From Paramacrobiotus richtersi (Eukaryota; Tardigrada; Eutardigrada; Parachela; Macrobiotidae), in the NCBI GenBank assembly GCA_034698045.1, contig JAQGAU010000853.1, positions 1 to 23,172 of the forward strand: a stretch of 23,172 nt of DNA, read 5' to 3'. The translations under genes and the position numbers were made by a program. Of this stretch, positions 1-10,215 are shown one piece after another; position 1 is the first letter of the stretch, and each line of letters begins with the position of its first letter. Under the pieces are notes generated by a model. The model was not told where the DNA came from, did no database searches, and worked only from the letters and a program-made list of their open reading frames with translations.

Positions 1-311
1 ATGTTTCCCCATGTACGTACTTCCTTCGCTTCGGTCATTCAGTGCCCGCAATCAGCGAGTGCACTTTCCTAGTTAAGCTCTGGATGATTGATCCTTCATG
101 CACCGGGTATACCCTAACGATTTGTTTCACCACATCCGTTAAACTAGAGTCACTAGACAATGTCATCACTGAAATTCTTAAGTGAGAAAAAGTTCAAATC
201 AGAAGTCAGATCTGCTAACTATCGCAAGTGAACGTTCGTATATACCACAGCCAAATCACAGATCTAGATGTACCGGTCACTTTATGTGACAAAGGAGCGG
301 CATTAACTTAC

Positions 312-524
312 CTCGAAGTCAAACTAAGAATCTGACGGGCCACAAACGCACTGCCAGCGGTCTTGATTCCCATGCACTTTGCCCATATAATCTTTGATGT
401 GTTTCACAGTTCGGAAGGAGCCGGCGGGAGACCTCTTTCCCACCTTCACAGCGCTCTGCACCGCTTTGATAGCGGTACGTCTCATCGTATCCGGCATAAG
501 AGATTTAATGACATCAACTTTTTC
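312..524 (-). CDS. Dynein light chain (LC8/DNAL4)-like exon, interrupted by TAG
   Basis: This stretch opens after an AG at 525-526 and starts in frame with residues EKVDVIKSLMPDTMRR. It ends with HIKDYMGKVHG and then WQCVCG. Spacing and residues resemble LC8/DNAL4-type dynein light chains, which have VIK..DMPEEM, then IKE.MDKK.G and W.C.VG, and which act as dimeric cargo or assembly adaptors. An in-frame TAG lies at 324-326, 12 nt before a strong donor (GTAAGTTA, 307-311). The remaining LC8 beta strands are not visible in positions 1-306. The acceptor has a poor pyrimidine tract. The exon is phase-compatible (phase 0) with a donor at 704-708 of the MIT gene upstream. A competing model removes a 52-nt intron and continues in another frame past the donor to a stop near position 38. 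It could be a decayed copy, a cassette exon, or part of the MIT gene. Confidence 0.4.
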
Positions 525-663
525 CTACCATATGTCATGTGTTTGATGCGTTTATGTGATTATATCAAGAAAGGTTCATGAAACACTACAGTAGTACGAA
601 GAAAGCAACTGCTTTATACACATGTGCATCAATAACAATAGCTATTCATGCCATACTTTAAAG

Positions 664-1764
664 TTAAAACGGAAACACAGCAACATCACTGCGAGGTTGC
701 TCAGGTACCTTGGACGTGGGACGTATGACCCGCAAACTTCGCTGCACCCAGTTTTCGCGCTTTAGATTTCCCGACGGTAGATTCCGTGTCATCTCGAGCA
801 TGTCCGTGGCATTGACAAATTCCTCATCATCGTCACTAGAGCTTTGACCATCCTCGGTACCATGTAGCATCTTTCGTGGCTCTTTGGCCCGTGATATACA
901 AGCTTCGAGTTTTAGCAGGAATGGTGGCGGGATCCGCTGCAGCTCTGTGTCGAACTGACCTTCAGAGTGAATGGTGGTCGTGAATTCAGTTTTATAATAG
1001 TTCATCGCACTTTCGTACAGGTGAAGAGCCATGGCATAGTTTTTCTTTTTGTCCTCTTCGAATGCTTGGTTAATGAGGCCGGACGCTTTGTGCACCGCTT
1101 CATCAAGTTTCCGACGACTAGTGGTGAGAAAACAAATGTCAGTAAGCCGAAATAATAAGCTACCATTTATGTCAAGTAGAGCCTTTACAGAGTAGAGAAC
1201 AGGTGCATTCGGTTTGGCGAATTGACATGTAAGTACGTGTGAAACTGTGCGCTGAAAATATTAATCGGTCAGATAACATAATTGACAATACACTTACAAG
1301 CTTACGACACCGAAGTACCGAAAGCGGAAGTACGGATAAAACGGCAATATAATGCTACGCAATCAGTATAATAAAGCCCATACGGCGTTTTTGCGCAGTT
1401 TGATACTCTCTTCATACATTCACTGATATTTCTATGTCGATTTTTCTAGTTTATGTTTTACATTAGTGCAGTGTTCAGAATGTGTTTCTAATTACAGGTA
1501 GATTATTAAGGCTAATTTGTATGCATCACCATAACTATCGGCAAAGACAAAGCTGCGCATCTGCAAAGTGCAAACCGGTTTTTTCTTCTGTTCGTTTAAC
1601 AAAGCTGCCGAATAAAAACTGGTAGAGTTGTACGTTAGCGTTGTTGTTAGACAGCCGATCTGATCCGGCCCGCTTAACTGCGCTCTAATAGTTTCCACTG
1701 CGCCTAAAACGGCATCTGTAAACGTTGCACCGAATTCCGCAGTTATTATTAATTGCCAGAACAT
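664..1764 (-). CDS. MIT-domain protein, 3' exons
   Basis: Two minus-strand exons join in frame: 1764-1496 and 1117-664 (phase 2; donor GTAATT, acceptor CACTAG). The second exon encodes RRKLDEAVHKASGLINQAF followed by EEDKKKNYAMALHLYESAMN. This matches the helical MIT domain of VPS4, spastin and ULK3-type proteins, which binds ESCRT-III tails. A third helix follows (LLKLEACISRAKE), then an acidic serine-rich patch (SSSDDDEE) and a basic tail. The first exon (about 90 residues) shows no family I recognise; its ATG at 1764 is only the first methionine in an open frame that extends to 1851, so the true start may lie in an upstream exon. The stop is at 664. A donor at 704-708 (AAG|GTACCT) could instead splice out the last 15 codons and join the exon at 524. 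No AAA ATPase or kinase domain is seen. Confidence 0.65.
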
Positions 1765-2012
1765 CGATACTTCTAAACGATGAAGTATATGTTGTGGTCC
1801 GTGGATATGAAACTTATTCGTGTGCGCAACAGTGGTGAAACGTTTCGACACTTTTCCCTCTTACAAAATTCGGTTTTTCATCCAACCTTCTTGAACTTCA
1901 TCATAAATGCACATATATATGATAATCGTTCTGAATCATTTCCAGCAAGAAGGTAAGTGACCGAAATTTTAAAAAGATTTAACAATTCTCGAAATTTGTT
2001 TTAAAATTCCAG

Positions 2013-3840
2013 GAGCTGAGGTCGGATCTGAAGTTTTGTCAAAACGATTATTATTGTTCGAACTATTCAAAACAACAATGCAGGCTGGTACAAAACTTGC
2101 AGGTGCGCAACTGTCTTGGCATCGCCAATAATTATGACACCGGCGAGAATCTGGCCTTGAGCTTCCTCTTTACGCCCCAAAAAGATTCCTCGATTAGGAT
2201 TTTTAAAATTTATGTGAAGTTGTATCGGGGCTCTTAGAGGCTGGCCCTCTTATGTGCGTTTAGTGGTAATTATAATATTAAAATTGTTACCTTTGCAGAC
2301 TCTGCTGGTTTCCCATAGTAGTCTGGCGAATCTTCGAAACCGGAAATCAACCACTGAATCCAACAAGCCCTTAGATATGTCCGGACAAGAAATCGGTACG
2401 GAGTGGTCATGCAAAGTGCTCCTTAAAGGAAGATAATAGCGTAAGCTGCCGGGCACTAGTAATTATGTTCCAAAAACTGATCGCGGCCGCTACAAATTTT
2501 TCATGCAGAATTGCTTCTGACACTAGTGCACTAATAAGAACTAAGTAAACCTGAACAGAAGGAAAATTTCTAAAGTACACCTGTGCCTTTTATTCAGCTG
2601 CTGTAGAGTTCTCACAAGTCATCTGAACAACAGCACACACGAAATTGGCCTTATGACATCATTTCCGGTCATGTACGAATGATTCATCGCATCCATCCAT
2701 CCACCCATCCATCGCACTGATGCACAAAATGATGCCACTGTTTGTGATACTGCGTTTGAATCGCATCATTCGCATGTAGCAGACACCTAAAAATGCGCAG
2801 GTGCAGCGGCTGAACAGGCTTCCGGCATACCGGCAATTTATCGGAATCATCGAAAGGAGGTATACGAGGTCGATCTCGTATACCGGAAAACTTCTATCGC
2901 GGAAATCATACGCACGACCGCCTGCATCACACTGATCGCACAAGCAGATCACCGAACCACCAAATTCGTAAAATATGAGAGTAAGCTCAAAATGTAGTGT
3001 TGTATCTACTGGTTACAGGGTAGTTCTTGAAATGGGTTGAAGTTATTTACTAATGACACATGCTGATATATGACTCATCCAGCTTAACGTGGCATCTTAT
3101 TGGCCGCAATGTTATCAGTTAATAACTTCAAAAATTCATAATTATTGACCATCCATAAAGTCTCATTAGTAAACAAACACCCTGTGAACAGAAGATATAA
3201 CACTACATTTTAAGCTTGCTCTCATATTTTAGCGACAGTAACGTTTCGGGAGATCTGCTTGTCAGCGCGAACAGAAGCCACTGTGCCAGCGGTGTATCAT
3301 GTCTATACAGACAGCACGCTCATGTCTATACGGCAACCGCCCCAACACTTGCAAGACTACAAAGTGGAAATTCTGGACGGCTTTAGGCCCCTGCTTTTGT
3401 GTCCCCTAAACTGGCAGGCAAATCCTTTGGAACTTGGTGTGAAGCTGATGTTTTGTTGTTTAAAGAAATCGGTAAGAAGTTGTTTCTAAAATTAAGGAAA
3501 GCTGATCGACTTGTTTTTTACTTCAACGCTTGAATACGCAAACTAATGCTTTGTAATTACGGGCACTCAGGGCAGAGTTCCATATCCTGCAGACTGTGAA
3601 AAATGTTTTTGCTTGAATCAGCTCACTTTCTGTGAATATGCGTTGTTGCTTATAAATAGACTGCATAAAGTAAAATTGTGCTCTGTAGTCGCCAGTGTTA
3701 TCCGCCAGTTTAATTGTAATATTAATGTAGGCAGTGATAATGTCGAAGTCGAACTGGAACAACACACCGGATGCCTCAAAGGCATGCATGCAGACATACA
3801 TGAGCGAGAAGTAGAACTCTTTGTCTGTTTCGTTCCTTAG
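2013..3840 (+). CDS. Cysteine-rich, probably secreted protein (four 3' exons)
   Basis: Four plus-strand exons keep frame: 2013-2213, 2299-2395, 3233-3471 and 3571-3840 (phases 0, 1, 0). None of the 5' part has an obvious start; a donor at 1953 (AAG|GTAAGT) and a 60-nt intron suggest an upstream exon, but its frame could not be settled. Exon 1 contains CQNDYYCSNYSKQQC and VRNC, then GENLALSFLF. Exon 4 contains CEKCFCLNQLTFCEYA, then KVKLC and SDNVEVELEQ. The two look like diverged copies of one cysteine module, which suggests an extracellular protein. Exon 3 has a hydrophobic, beta-rich stretch (LDGFRPLLLCPLNW). The stop TAG ends at 3840, and AATAAA follows 40 nt later. I recognise no family. 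A competing minus-strand open frame covers 3523-3891. Confidence 0.5.
2685..2714. repeat. ATCC/CATC microsatellite
   Basis: A short imperfect tandem of the ATCC tetranucleotide (about six units with one interruption) lies in the long intron between the second and third exons of the cysteine-rich gene. No function is implied. Confidence 0.7.
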
Positions 3841-3879
3841 CCTTGATGTTTTATTGATACGATAACTTTTGTCCCGCAA

Positions 3880-3885
3880 AATAAA
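3880..3885 (+). terminator. Polyadenylation signal AATAAA
   Basis: A canonical AATAAA begins 40 nt after the TAG that ends the cysteine-rich gene. It supports the view that this gene ends at 3840 and is not continued by the membrane exon at 4706. Confidence 0.5.
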
Positions 3886-3937
3886 AGGCAAAGGTTAATT
3901 ATTCTATATTAATTTGTTTAGAATCAATCAGTCAGCT

Positions 3938-4062
3938 TGTGAAGAGCATTTAAAGCATTAGAAGTGTTTTATAAATGCTCTACTCTAATGTTATGTCTAA
4001 TGCTCTAACTCTGCTTTAAATGCTCTTAAATGTTTTTTAAATGCTCTGCCTAATGTTATCTC
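3938..4062. repeat. AATGCTCT repeat cluster with inverted copies
   Basis: The motif AATGCTCT or close variants recurs about five times in forward orientation (around 3976, 4000, 4019 and 4039). Inverted copies (AGAGCATTTAAAGCATTAGA) lie at the left end, so the segment can fold back on itself. It sits between the polyadenylation signal of one plus-strand gene and the next. It resembles a small non-autonomous element or a locally amplified palindrome. No coding potential was seen. Confidence 0.6.
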
Positions 4063-4705
4063 TGAGCTCCGATCTGCAGCGGAATTACTGGACATGGCAA
4101 ACTAAATAATGACGTATACAAATGAATGGGTTGTTATTAATTAAAATACGCGATCTTAAGTGCTTCTCTTGAATGACACAATGCAAAACGAATGCACTAC
4201 TCTGTTATGTTTTCTTATGGAATACAAGAGACAAGAAAATTCAGCGTTAAATGTAAGGTGTGTAACGCGTGTACTGTACAGTACCGAAATATGTTATCTG
4301 TACAGTTTGACAGAACGAAATGGATCCTGCATTGACTACTGTACAACTGGTTCCAGCGGATGTCAGTAATTGTTAGATTTATAAGGAGTCTGGTGTCTAT
4401 GTTCCGTAATAGGAGTTTTCCCCGGAGATGCAAAAGCACTCTTGAGATGGTGATAACTTGTCGCTCGCTCGTGGCTGACTTTATGTACGATCTGTGGATT
4501 ATTATAACCAAGTTATCTGCCTTGAGTTGGAAAGGATCATCGCCTTTACAGAAATGTAGAGGAACTACTAAACACCTCTCGATTATTGCCTTTTCGATCG
4601 GCATGAAATGGGCTGCTTGGCCAGCGCATTCGACCAGTAAACTGGCCAGATCAAAAGCTTACAAGAAGGCCTGGTAATGCGTGAACTGCTGTTTTGTCTC
4701 CCTAG

Positions 4706-6257
4706 GGTGTGTGTCTCCTTTGAGTGTCATCGGCGGGATTATCGGGGGACTGGTAAGAACGATCTTAACCCATCACCGCCCGGTACCAGAAGGAGTGCGA
4801 CTTATCAGCTGAAAACTGGCATCTACCGATCAAAAAATCCAACTAAGAAAATCTAATTTTTTTGGGTTTCTTCTGACCATAGGTCAGCGAGGGCAGCATG
4901 GTGCCATTTTGGCATCGGTGGGCATGATCCTAATTTCACTGCATTAAAGTTTATTTTTTTCCAAGTTCACCACGACAGTTTGTCAGGCCTTAAAGGACTC
5001 TTTAGGGTCAGTTTCGCTAGGGCTATCCACTGGGACAAACATAATGGTCATCCGAGTGACCAGTGGGCAGTTACAAAAATCACTTTTTAATTCAAGAGTA
5101 AAATCATTTGAAAAACCGGCTTTCTTAGAGCAAGAAGGAAGTTCCCTGACTTTTGGAAGTTCAGATGACGATCCTGGAATGGGAAACAAAATAAGGGGGG
5201 TCATTCTTCGCCTCGTAGACTTCAGAACTGGTCACGACAGGAATACAGGGATATTTTCTGGATGCTCTGTAATGTAATAATCTTCTCCGTAGTAAGCATT
5301 TTCTTCTGAACTGGGTTCCGGTTCCTTTAAATAACCAAGAAACTGGCCAAAATTGATTCGTTGCTCATTTGCGGAACTAGTCCTATGTGGAATGACCGCT
5401 TGCGTCGCCATGGTCATCGACCACGGTCCGAAAAGCAGCGTGATGTAGCTAGATATGGCACATTTTCTGCAAATTACACTGGTATAGCTGACGTCAGAGA
5501 TGTACGGAAGCGAGAAACAACAGTCAACGGTCAGCATAGGTTTTTCTCCGTAAGTTGTGCAAAAGTATGAATAATGGACAAGGGACAAATGGTGACTCGG
5601 CGTTTTCCGATAGTCATCGGCCTCGGTGACCAGTGGTCATTCTGATGACCACTTGAGCAGCCTCAATAAATAGTCCAGAAAAAACTGCGCCGGACAGTAC
5701 TTAGCTGTGGTGCTTTAAGTTACTTGGTGTTCAATTAGAAAAATAAATTCAGAAATCAGTTATCTGGTTCGTGCCCACCGATGCCAATTTGGCATCATGG
5801 ACTTCACGGTCATCTACCGGATGACCAGTTCAAAGACCAGTGTGCTTGAAAATCGCATTTGGTCGAGTACCTGAGGTACATTTGCTGGCATTTTTCTGAA
5901 TTTTTTTTACCGACTCTGACACTTCAAAACCTGGAAGAAGCTCGAAGAGCCAAAAAAGCCGAAAAATGACCATTTTCGGAGGTGTCCTGTTCGCTGACCA
6001 GTGTAATTATGGTCAGTGTACGATATCTAATGTGCTACTCTGGGCCCTTAGTCTCAACCTGAAAAAAACGGCTCCTGTTTATTACATCATGGGTTCGTGT
6101 AAAAAAATGGACACAGGTCGCGGTCGGCTTTGTCGCAGTTACCGTACTTGGCATACTTGGCGGCGCAATTGGCGGAGGTATTTTTTACTCGCACAAGGAT
6201 AAAACTGGCCAAACTACCAAAGGACGACGACGAAGGAGAAGGCGTCGCTCATCGTAA
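4706..6257 (+). CDS. Single-pass membrane protein with Arg8 tail, last two exons
   Basis: Exon 4706-4752 follows a good acceptor (TTTTGTCTCCCTAG) and ends at donor CTG|GTAAGAAC. Exon 6117-6257 follows CACAG and ends with TAA. They join in phase 0. The first ends SVIGGIIGGL and the second begins VAVGFVAVTVLGILGGAIGG, so together they make one continuous hydrophobic glycine-rich helix of about 34 residues. After it come IFYSHKDKTGQTTKG, eight consecutive arginines and SS-stop. The IGGIIGGL start followed by a basic stop-transfer sequence is typical of type I surface proteins, so the ectodomain should be upstream; I could not find its exons with matching phase (phase 1 is needed at 4706). The tail could bind acidic lipid, or act as an ER-retention or nuclear signal after cleavage. 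I recognise no family. Confidence 0.45.
4890..5830. repeat. Degenerate inverted repeat pair flanking intronic DNA
   Basis: The segment near 4899-4926 (ATTTTGGCATCGGTGGGCAT) is found inverted near 5773-5802 (GCCCACCGATGCCAATTTGG). Weaker matching continues inward through a T-rich stretch and CCAAGTTCACCAC. The arms are about 850 bp apart and lie inside the 1,364-nt intron of the membrane-protein gene. The motif TGACCAGT/TGGTCAT is repeated many times between and around the arms. This is most like an old terminal-inverted-repeat insertion. No transposase frame was recognised. Confidence 0.5.
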
Positions 6258-7982
6258 TCAGTTTCCTAAAACAGTACACTCAACGATCGAAGGAATCGGT
6301 TTTCGGTTTTCAGAAATCAGTCCGACGATTTATTGCTGTTTGTCACATTTACAGTCCTGCAGTAATTATGTAACGGCCAATCGGATTGGCCCAATCCATG
6401 GACTTTAACAGCTGCGTACTGGCGGCGGTGTCCTTGTAACCGAGTAACGAATTTATGTAACCAATGCGTTTATTTACTTTATTTGCGAGATTTTTATAAT
6501 GGTAACCCACTTCACCTTTCGGTTAACCCACATGACTTCGCGTTTCTTTCATCATGAGCCAATCTTTTCCCTAACGATAGATGATCGACAGAAACACAGT
6601 TTCTGGAGAGAATTATGATGCCACGAGGGCGGGGTTTCGTTGAGCTGAAATGCCTGACCCGCTACAAATTACCATACGTTTCCTTTTTCCACAAAACTGA
6701 GAAAAACGCAATGCCAATGGTCTAGCGGCACTCTTGCCTCATACCATAAAAAACCATGCTGAACAAAACCGCTTACAATGAATGAATCCGGATTTAACCG
6801 GCTCTAGAAACCTACATGATTCTGGAGTCCGAGTACATACTTCCGGCTTTTTGGTTTCCGTGCGCGCCTCACGTAGATTATTTTGTTTCATGAAAGACAA
6901 TCAGATAAACGAAGAACTTTTTCCAGTAGTAGTTGTAGTAGTTTAATGTTCAACGTCCGACGCAACCGCTTAAAAACGCTTAAGCATCAGACACTTACTA
7001 TCAACAACAGTACAGCATGGACCACAGAAAACAACATCAGGCTAAGACAGACAGCACTCTACCGCGAAAACGTGAGGAACGACTTAGTAACCATACAGCA
7101 GTAAAAACTGTAATTCTGGACACGCATCCATTGTGAGTAAATCGCTGCTGCGCATCTTCGACACGTTTGTTGGAACCTCCTCGTTCTGCAAACCGGGTAC
7201 TTCGAAAAAGCCAAGGGGGTACCATTGGGAAACTATGCCTGGCACTAGAAAGGTAGAGACAATACTTCCTGTTCCGTTTGTCCGACATGCAGCAGAGATT
7301 CAGTCTGACGAACTTAACTTCAAACCGCTGTCGTATGTGCTTATGATAACTGCGCACCCACCGCATGTCATTGTACCCTATTCGAGTTACTCGGCTGCGT
7401 GGACGATTTTTGGCGCATAGCCCAGCGGACAATGCGTTCAGTCGGTAGAGCTGGGTGATCGCGTTTTCAGTGCACACAAGATTATGGTTATCAACTGAGC
7501 AACTCTAACATCGTTCAGTTATTATTGTATCATTATTTGCGCAGGTAATACTGCACTTGTAAATATTTGCAATTCTTTCAAAACAACCCAACTGACATAT
7601 GTACTGTAGATCGACGACGTTTTTTCTAAACCAAATCAAAATCGATAGATAAAAAGTTTTCATCCGCTTTCTAACTCAGCATTTGAATCCAACGGCATGC
7701 CTGTGGGCTGTTACGCTATCCGCGTTTCAAATGTTTTAAATTAGCCACGATAGTCATCCACCATTATTGCTAGCATTGTACAATACACTACGACTGACCA
7801 TAACATTTCGCCGCACTGCACTTTACGAGCCTTTGCATTACGACGGAACCAAGCATTACAAAACCATTACGCAGGTTAGCAACGAAATCGAATCTATGTA
7901 TTCGCTGCCAGAATGTCATGCATCTTGTTGACTTCGGAGCACACAAAAAGACTGCGACACTAATGACTAGTATATCTGAAGA
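6258..7982. other. Intergenic stretch, no supported gene
   Basis: No splice-consistent or family-like coding stretch was found. Overlapping open frames on both strands at 7037-7477 have no recognisable domain and no convincing start. A tRNA A-box-like string (TTCAGTCGGTAGAGC, near 7437) has no matching B box or acceptor stem. Confidence 0.4.
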
Positions 7983-8991
7983 TCAAACAGCAAAACCGTA
8001 CAAAACAAGCAAAAACACCCAATCGGAAGGCTTATTGACGATACTTGGTCCAACTGTATTTTTGCACTAAAATATGGTTTCCAAATTCATATCCGCATGG
8101 AAATCCCGCATTCCGTGCATCGAGACAGTATACCAATATCAAACACAAAAGTGCAGAGTTAGAGATTTTTGGAGCGATGTGCTTTCCCTTACGGCAACCC
8201 AACCCATGCAGGAACCTGTGACTCCAAGCAGCACAATCGCGGGCACTGCAGCTGTTCCGAATGGCTCTAGGTCCATGCTTGAAATTTGAAGAGCGTACAT
8301 TCGCCAAATCGTGGCCGCCATACTAATGACAGCTACGAGCATGCAACCATACAAAATCCCATGGAAGTATCCAACACTTGTATTGAACGAGGTAAGTAAA
8401 TCCTGCACTTTCTTTGCGCTATACTGGCCGGTACACGTATCTTTCTTGAGATTAGTTTGGCTTGTTCGCGTTGCAATATACAGTTTTCGCAGCCTGATGC
8501 ACATCCGCAACGCAAAAAAGACTGGACTAACGAACATCGCGGCATATATAGCTTGAAGACAGTAATCCAAGACAGCCTGCCTGTATGGGCGATCCAGCGG
8601 CTGCGAAAGAGAACGTTGTTTAGACCAAATACCTACTTAAGCCTGAATCGCACACCTGACCTGCCAATGCTGCTAAAAAAATCACTTTAAATATGTCAGT
8701 TCTCTACCAGCCAGCACCTGAGCTGTGCTACAAGCCAAGTATAATATATACAGCCAGCAAACAGTCAAAGCAAGTTGGACAGTTATAGCCACACTGATCA
8801 AGATGGCGCGCTTCAAGACGTTGTTCCAGAGAGCATGACTACTTAAATGTTTTTTCTCCTGTAGAGAAAGAACACATTCGCCTGTCTCATTGTAATGTTC
8901 TTTACGGTTGTCCGCTGATTGAGCGTCCATAATTCCACCGGTGGGGTCAAGCTTTGGTCGAATGTCTTGGGAAGGTAACATTCGGAACACC
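7983..8991 (-). CDS. Multi-pass membrane protein, 3' exons (receptor- or chemoreceptor-like)
   Basis: Three minus-strand exons join in frame: 8991-8718, 8576-8193 and 8066-7983 (phase 0 at both internal junctions; stop at 7983). Exon 1 has a polar loop and then a helix containing AILISVAITVQLALTVCWLY. Exon 2 has three more hydrophobic helices: IYAAMFVSPVFFALRM, FHGILYGCMLVAVISMAATI and AVPAIVLLGVTGSCMGW. Between the first two lies a basic loop (RLRKLYIATRTSQTNLKK). Exon 3 ends with a short hydrophobic tail (DWVFLLVLYGFAV). The layout of a long cytoplasmic-looking loop followed by three or four helices suits the C-terminal half of a seven-helix receptor, possibly of the gustatory-receptor-like group, but I see no diagnostic motif. 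If the last intron is not spliced, reading ends at 8139. Upstream exons were not found; the acceptor at 8992 shows they exist. Confidence 0.55.
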
Positions 8992-9986
8992 CTGTGAAAA
9001 ATGCATAGTTGTATACCAGTAGCATACTACAGTATTTTTGTACATGAAATTGTGCAGAATAATGTTAGCGTACATAACTACGTATAGCTGTCACATAAGC
9101 GTTTACTTCTGCCGCTGGATAAATATAAAAAATGTGTTTGAACCTTGCAGACCAATCGCCAGAGTTCACGTAGCCAGCAGATAAAGCAGACGGCCTGACA
9201 AATTTGTAATTCACTAAATCCTGAATTCAAAGTGCCTACAACTTTAATTATTGCTCGTTAATACCTGCAGTTAGCGGCGCATTTATCAATACTATCTACA
9301 GCACATGTTTACATGGATTTACTTATCTGCAGGAGAACAAGCACTTACCTCAATCTGGCACACGAGGTTCAAAATCGTTTAAATTTACTGCAAATTATGC
9401 AGTCCAAAACTATATTGCAACAAGGAAACAAGAATGGCGTGACTGTACTGCCATGCACGATTTTGGGATAAACTAGGTTACGGTATTATTGTACCATCGG
9501 GAACGCAAGCATGTGCGCTGGAAATGTTCAATGGCAGGTTTTGCAGTATAGCAGCTGTGCAGCAGGCATTTTCCTTGATAAATCAATACCAGTTTGATCA
9601 ACGACCATGCCCTGATGTGGCCAGTGCAGAAGCTGCGTGCTGCCATCCCAGCACACTGCTGGCGATGTAGCACTGCTTCTAAACTGAACACTATCGGCGG
9701 CGCTGATGCAGCACTGTTGATAGACTAGTGCAGCCAAATTTTTTTTCTTTTTACTTTGGAAGTAAGATTTTTAATTGTTTTCCGATTGTACAAGTTTTTG
9801 CGAACTTAGCCAAATCATTGCAGCCAAATCATTATTCCCCAGGTGATCCGTTGCAGTGCTTTTGCTGCTACTGCCTATGGTAGTCTGTAGCGACTCCTGA
9901 TTACCGTCCGCAGCAAAACACGCGAGATAAGAATGCTTTCAGTTATTCAGATTTACACATATTTCGGTCCATAAACGTCAGATGCA
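8992..9986. other. Non-coding or undecided stretch
   Basis: Upstream exons of the membrane protein are expected here but none could be tied to it by phase. Positions 9473-9737 have overlapping open frames with GCTGCA-rich composition and no domain. A direct repeat of AGCCAAATCATT (around 9808 and 9822) was noted. Confidence 0.35.
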
Positions 9987-9992
9987 TTTATT
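9987..9992 (-). terminator. Polyadenylation signal for the pseudokinase gene
   Basis: TTTATT on the plus strand is AATAAA on the minus strand, about 225 nt after the stop of the kinase-like gene at 10216. The distance is plausible for a 3' UTR. Confidence 0.35.
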
Positions 9993-10215
9993 CAAGGATA
10001 ACACATCTCAAAAAGCAACAACAAGGAAGCACAGCTCATCTTGCTATTAATTATAATCGTTCGGCTCATTGCATTCGTGTAGTTGGCTTCGCGACCTTGT
10101 AAATGCTGCGGCCTGCGATGACTAACAAAATCATTTGCGGTCATTGAGACATTGCTCTGGGTTGGGCTGTCTTCATCTTTCTGTATCTTTGTGTTTGCCA
10201 TAGTTTTTGGAAACG

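Noticed and set aside
3523-3891. Minus-strand 122-codon open frame
   Set aside because: It is antisense to the phase-matched cysteine-rich exon 3571-3840, which also has a polyadenylation signal after it. The minus frame has no domain or splice context.
5232-5588. Minus-strand 118-codon open frame with cysteines and an acidic tyrosine-rich end
   Set aside because: It lies antisense inside the intron of the membrane-protein gene, within the repeat-bearing region. It has no family signature and no splice or start support.
7037-7477. Long overlapping open frames on both strands
   Set aside because: Composition and lack of any domain or splice pairing suggest chance open frames.
7424-7500. tRNA-like A box (GTTCAGTCGGTAGAGC)
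   Set aside because: There is no B box (GGTTCGANTCC) at the expected distance and no complementary acceptor ends.
9473-9737. Two overlapping minus-strand frames of about 70 codons
   Set aside because: The sequence is rich in GCTGCA-type words, which keeps several frames open. No homology or start context was seen.
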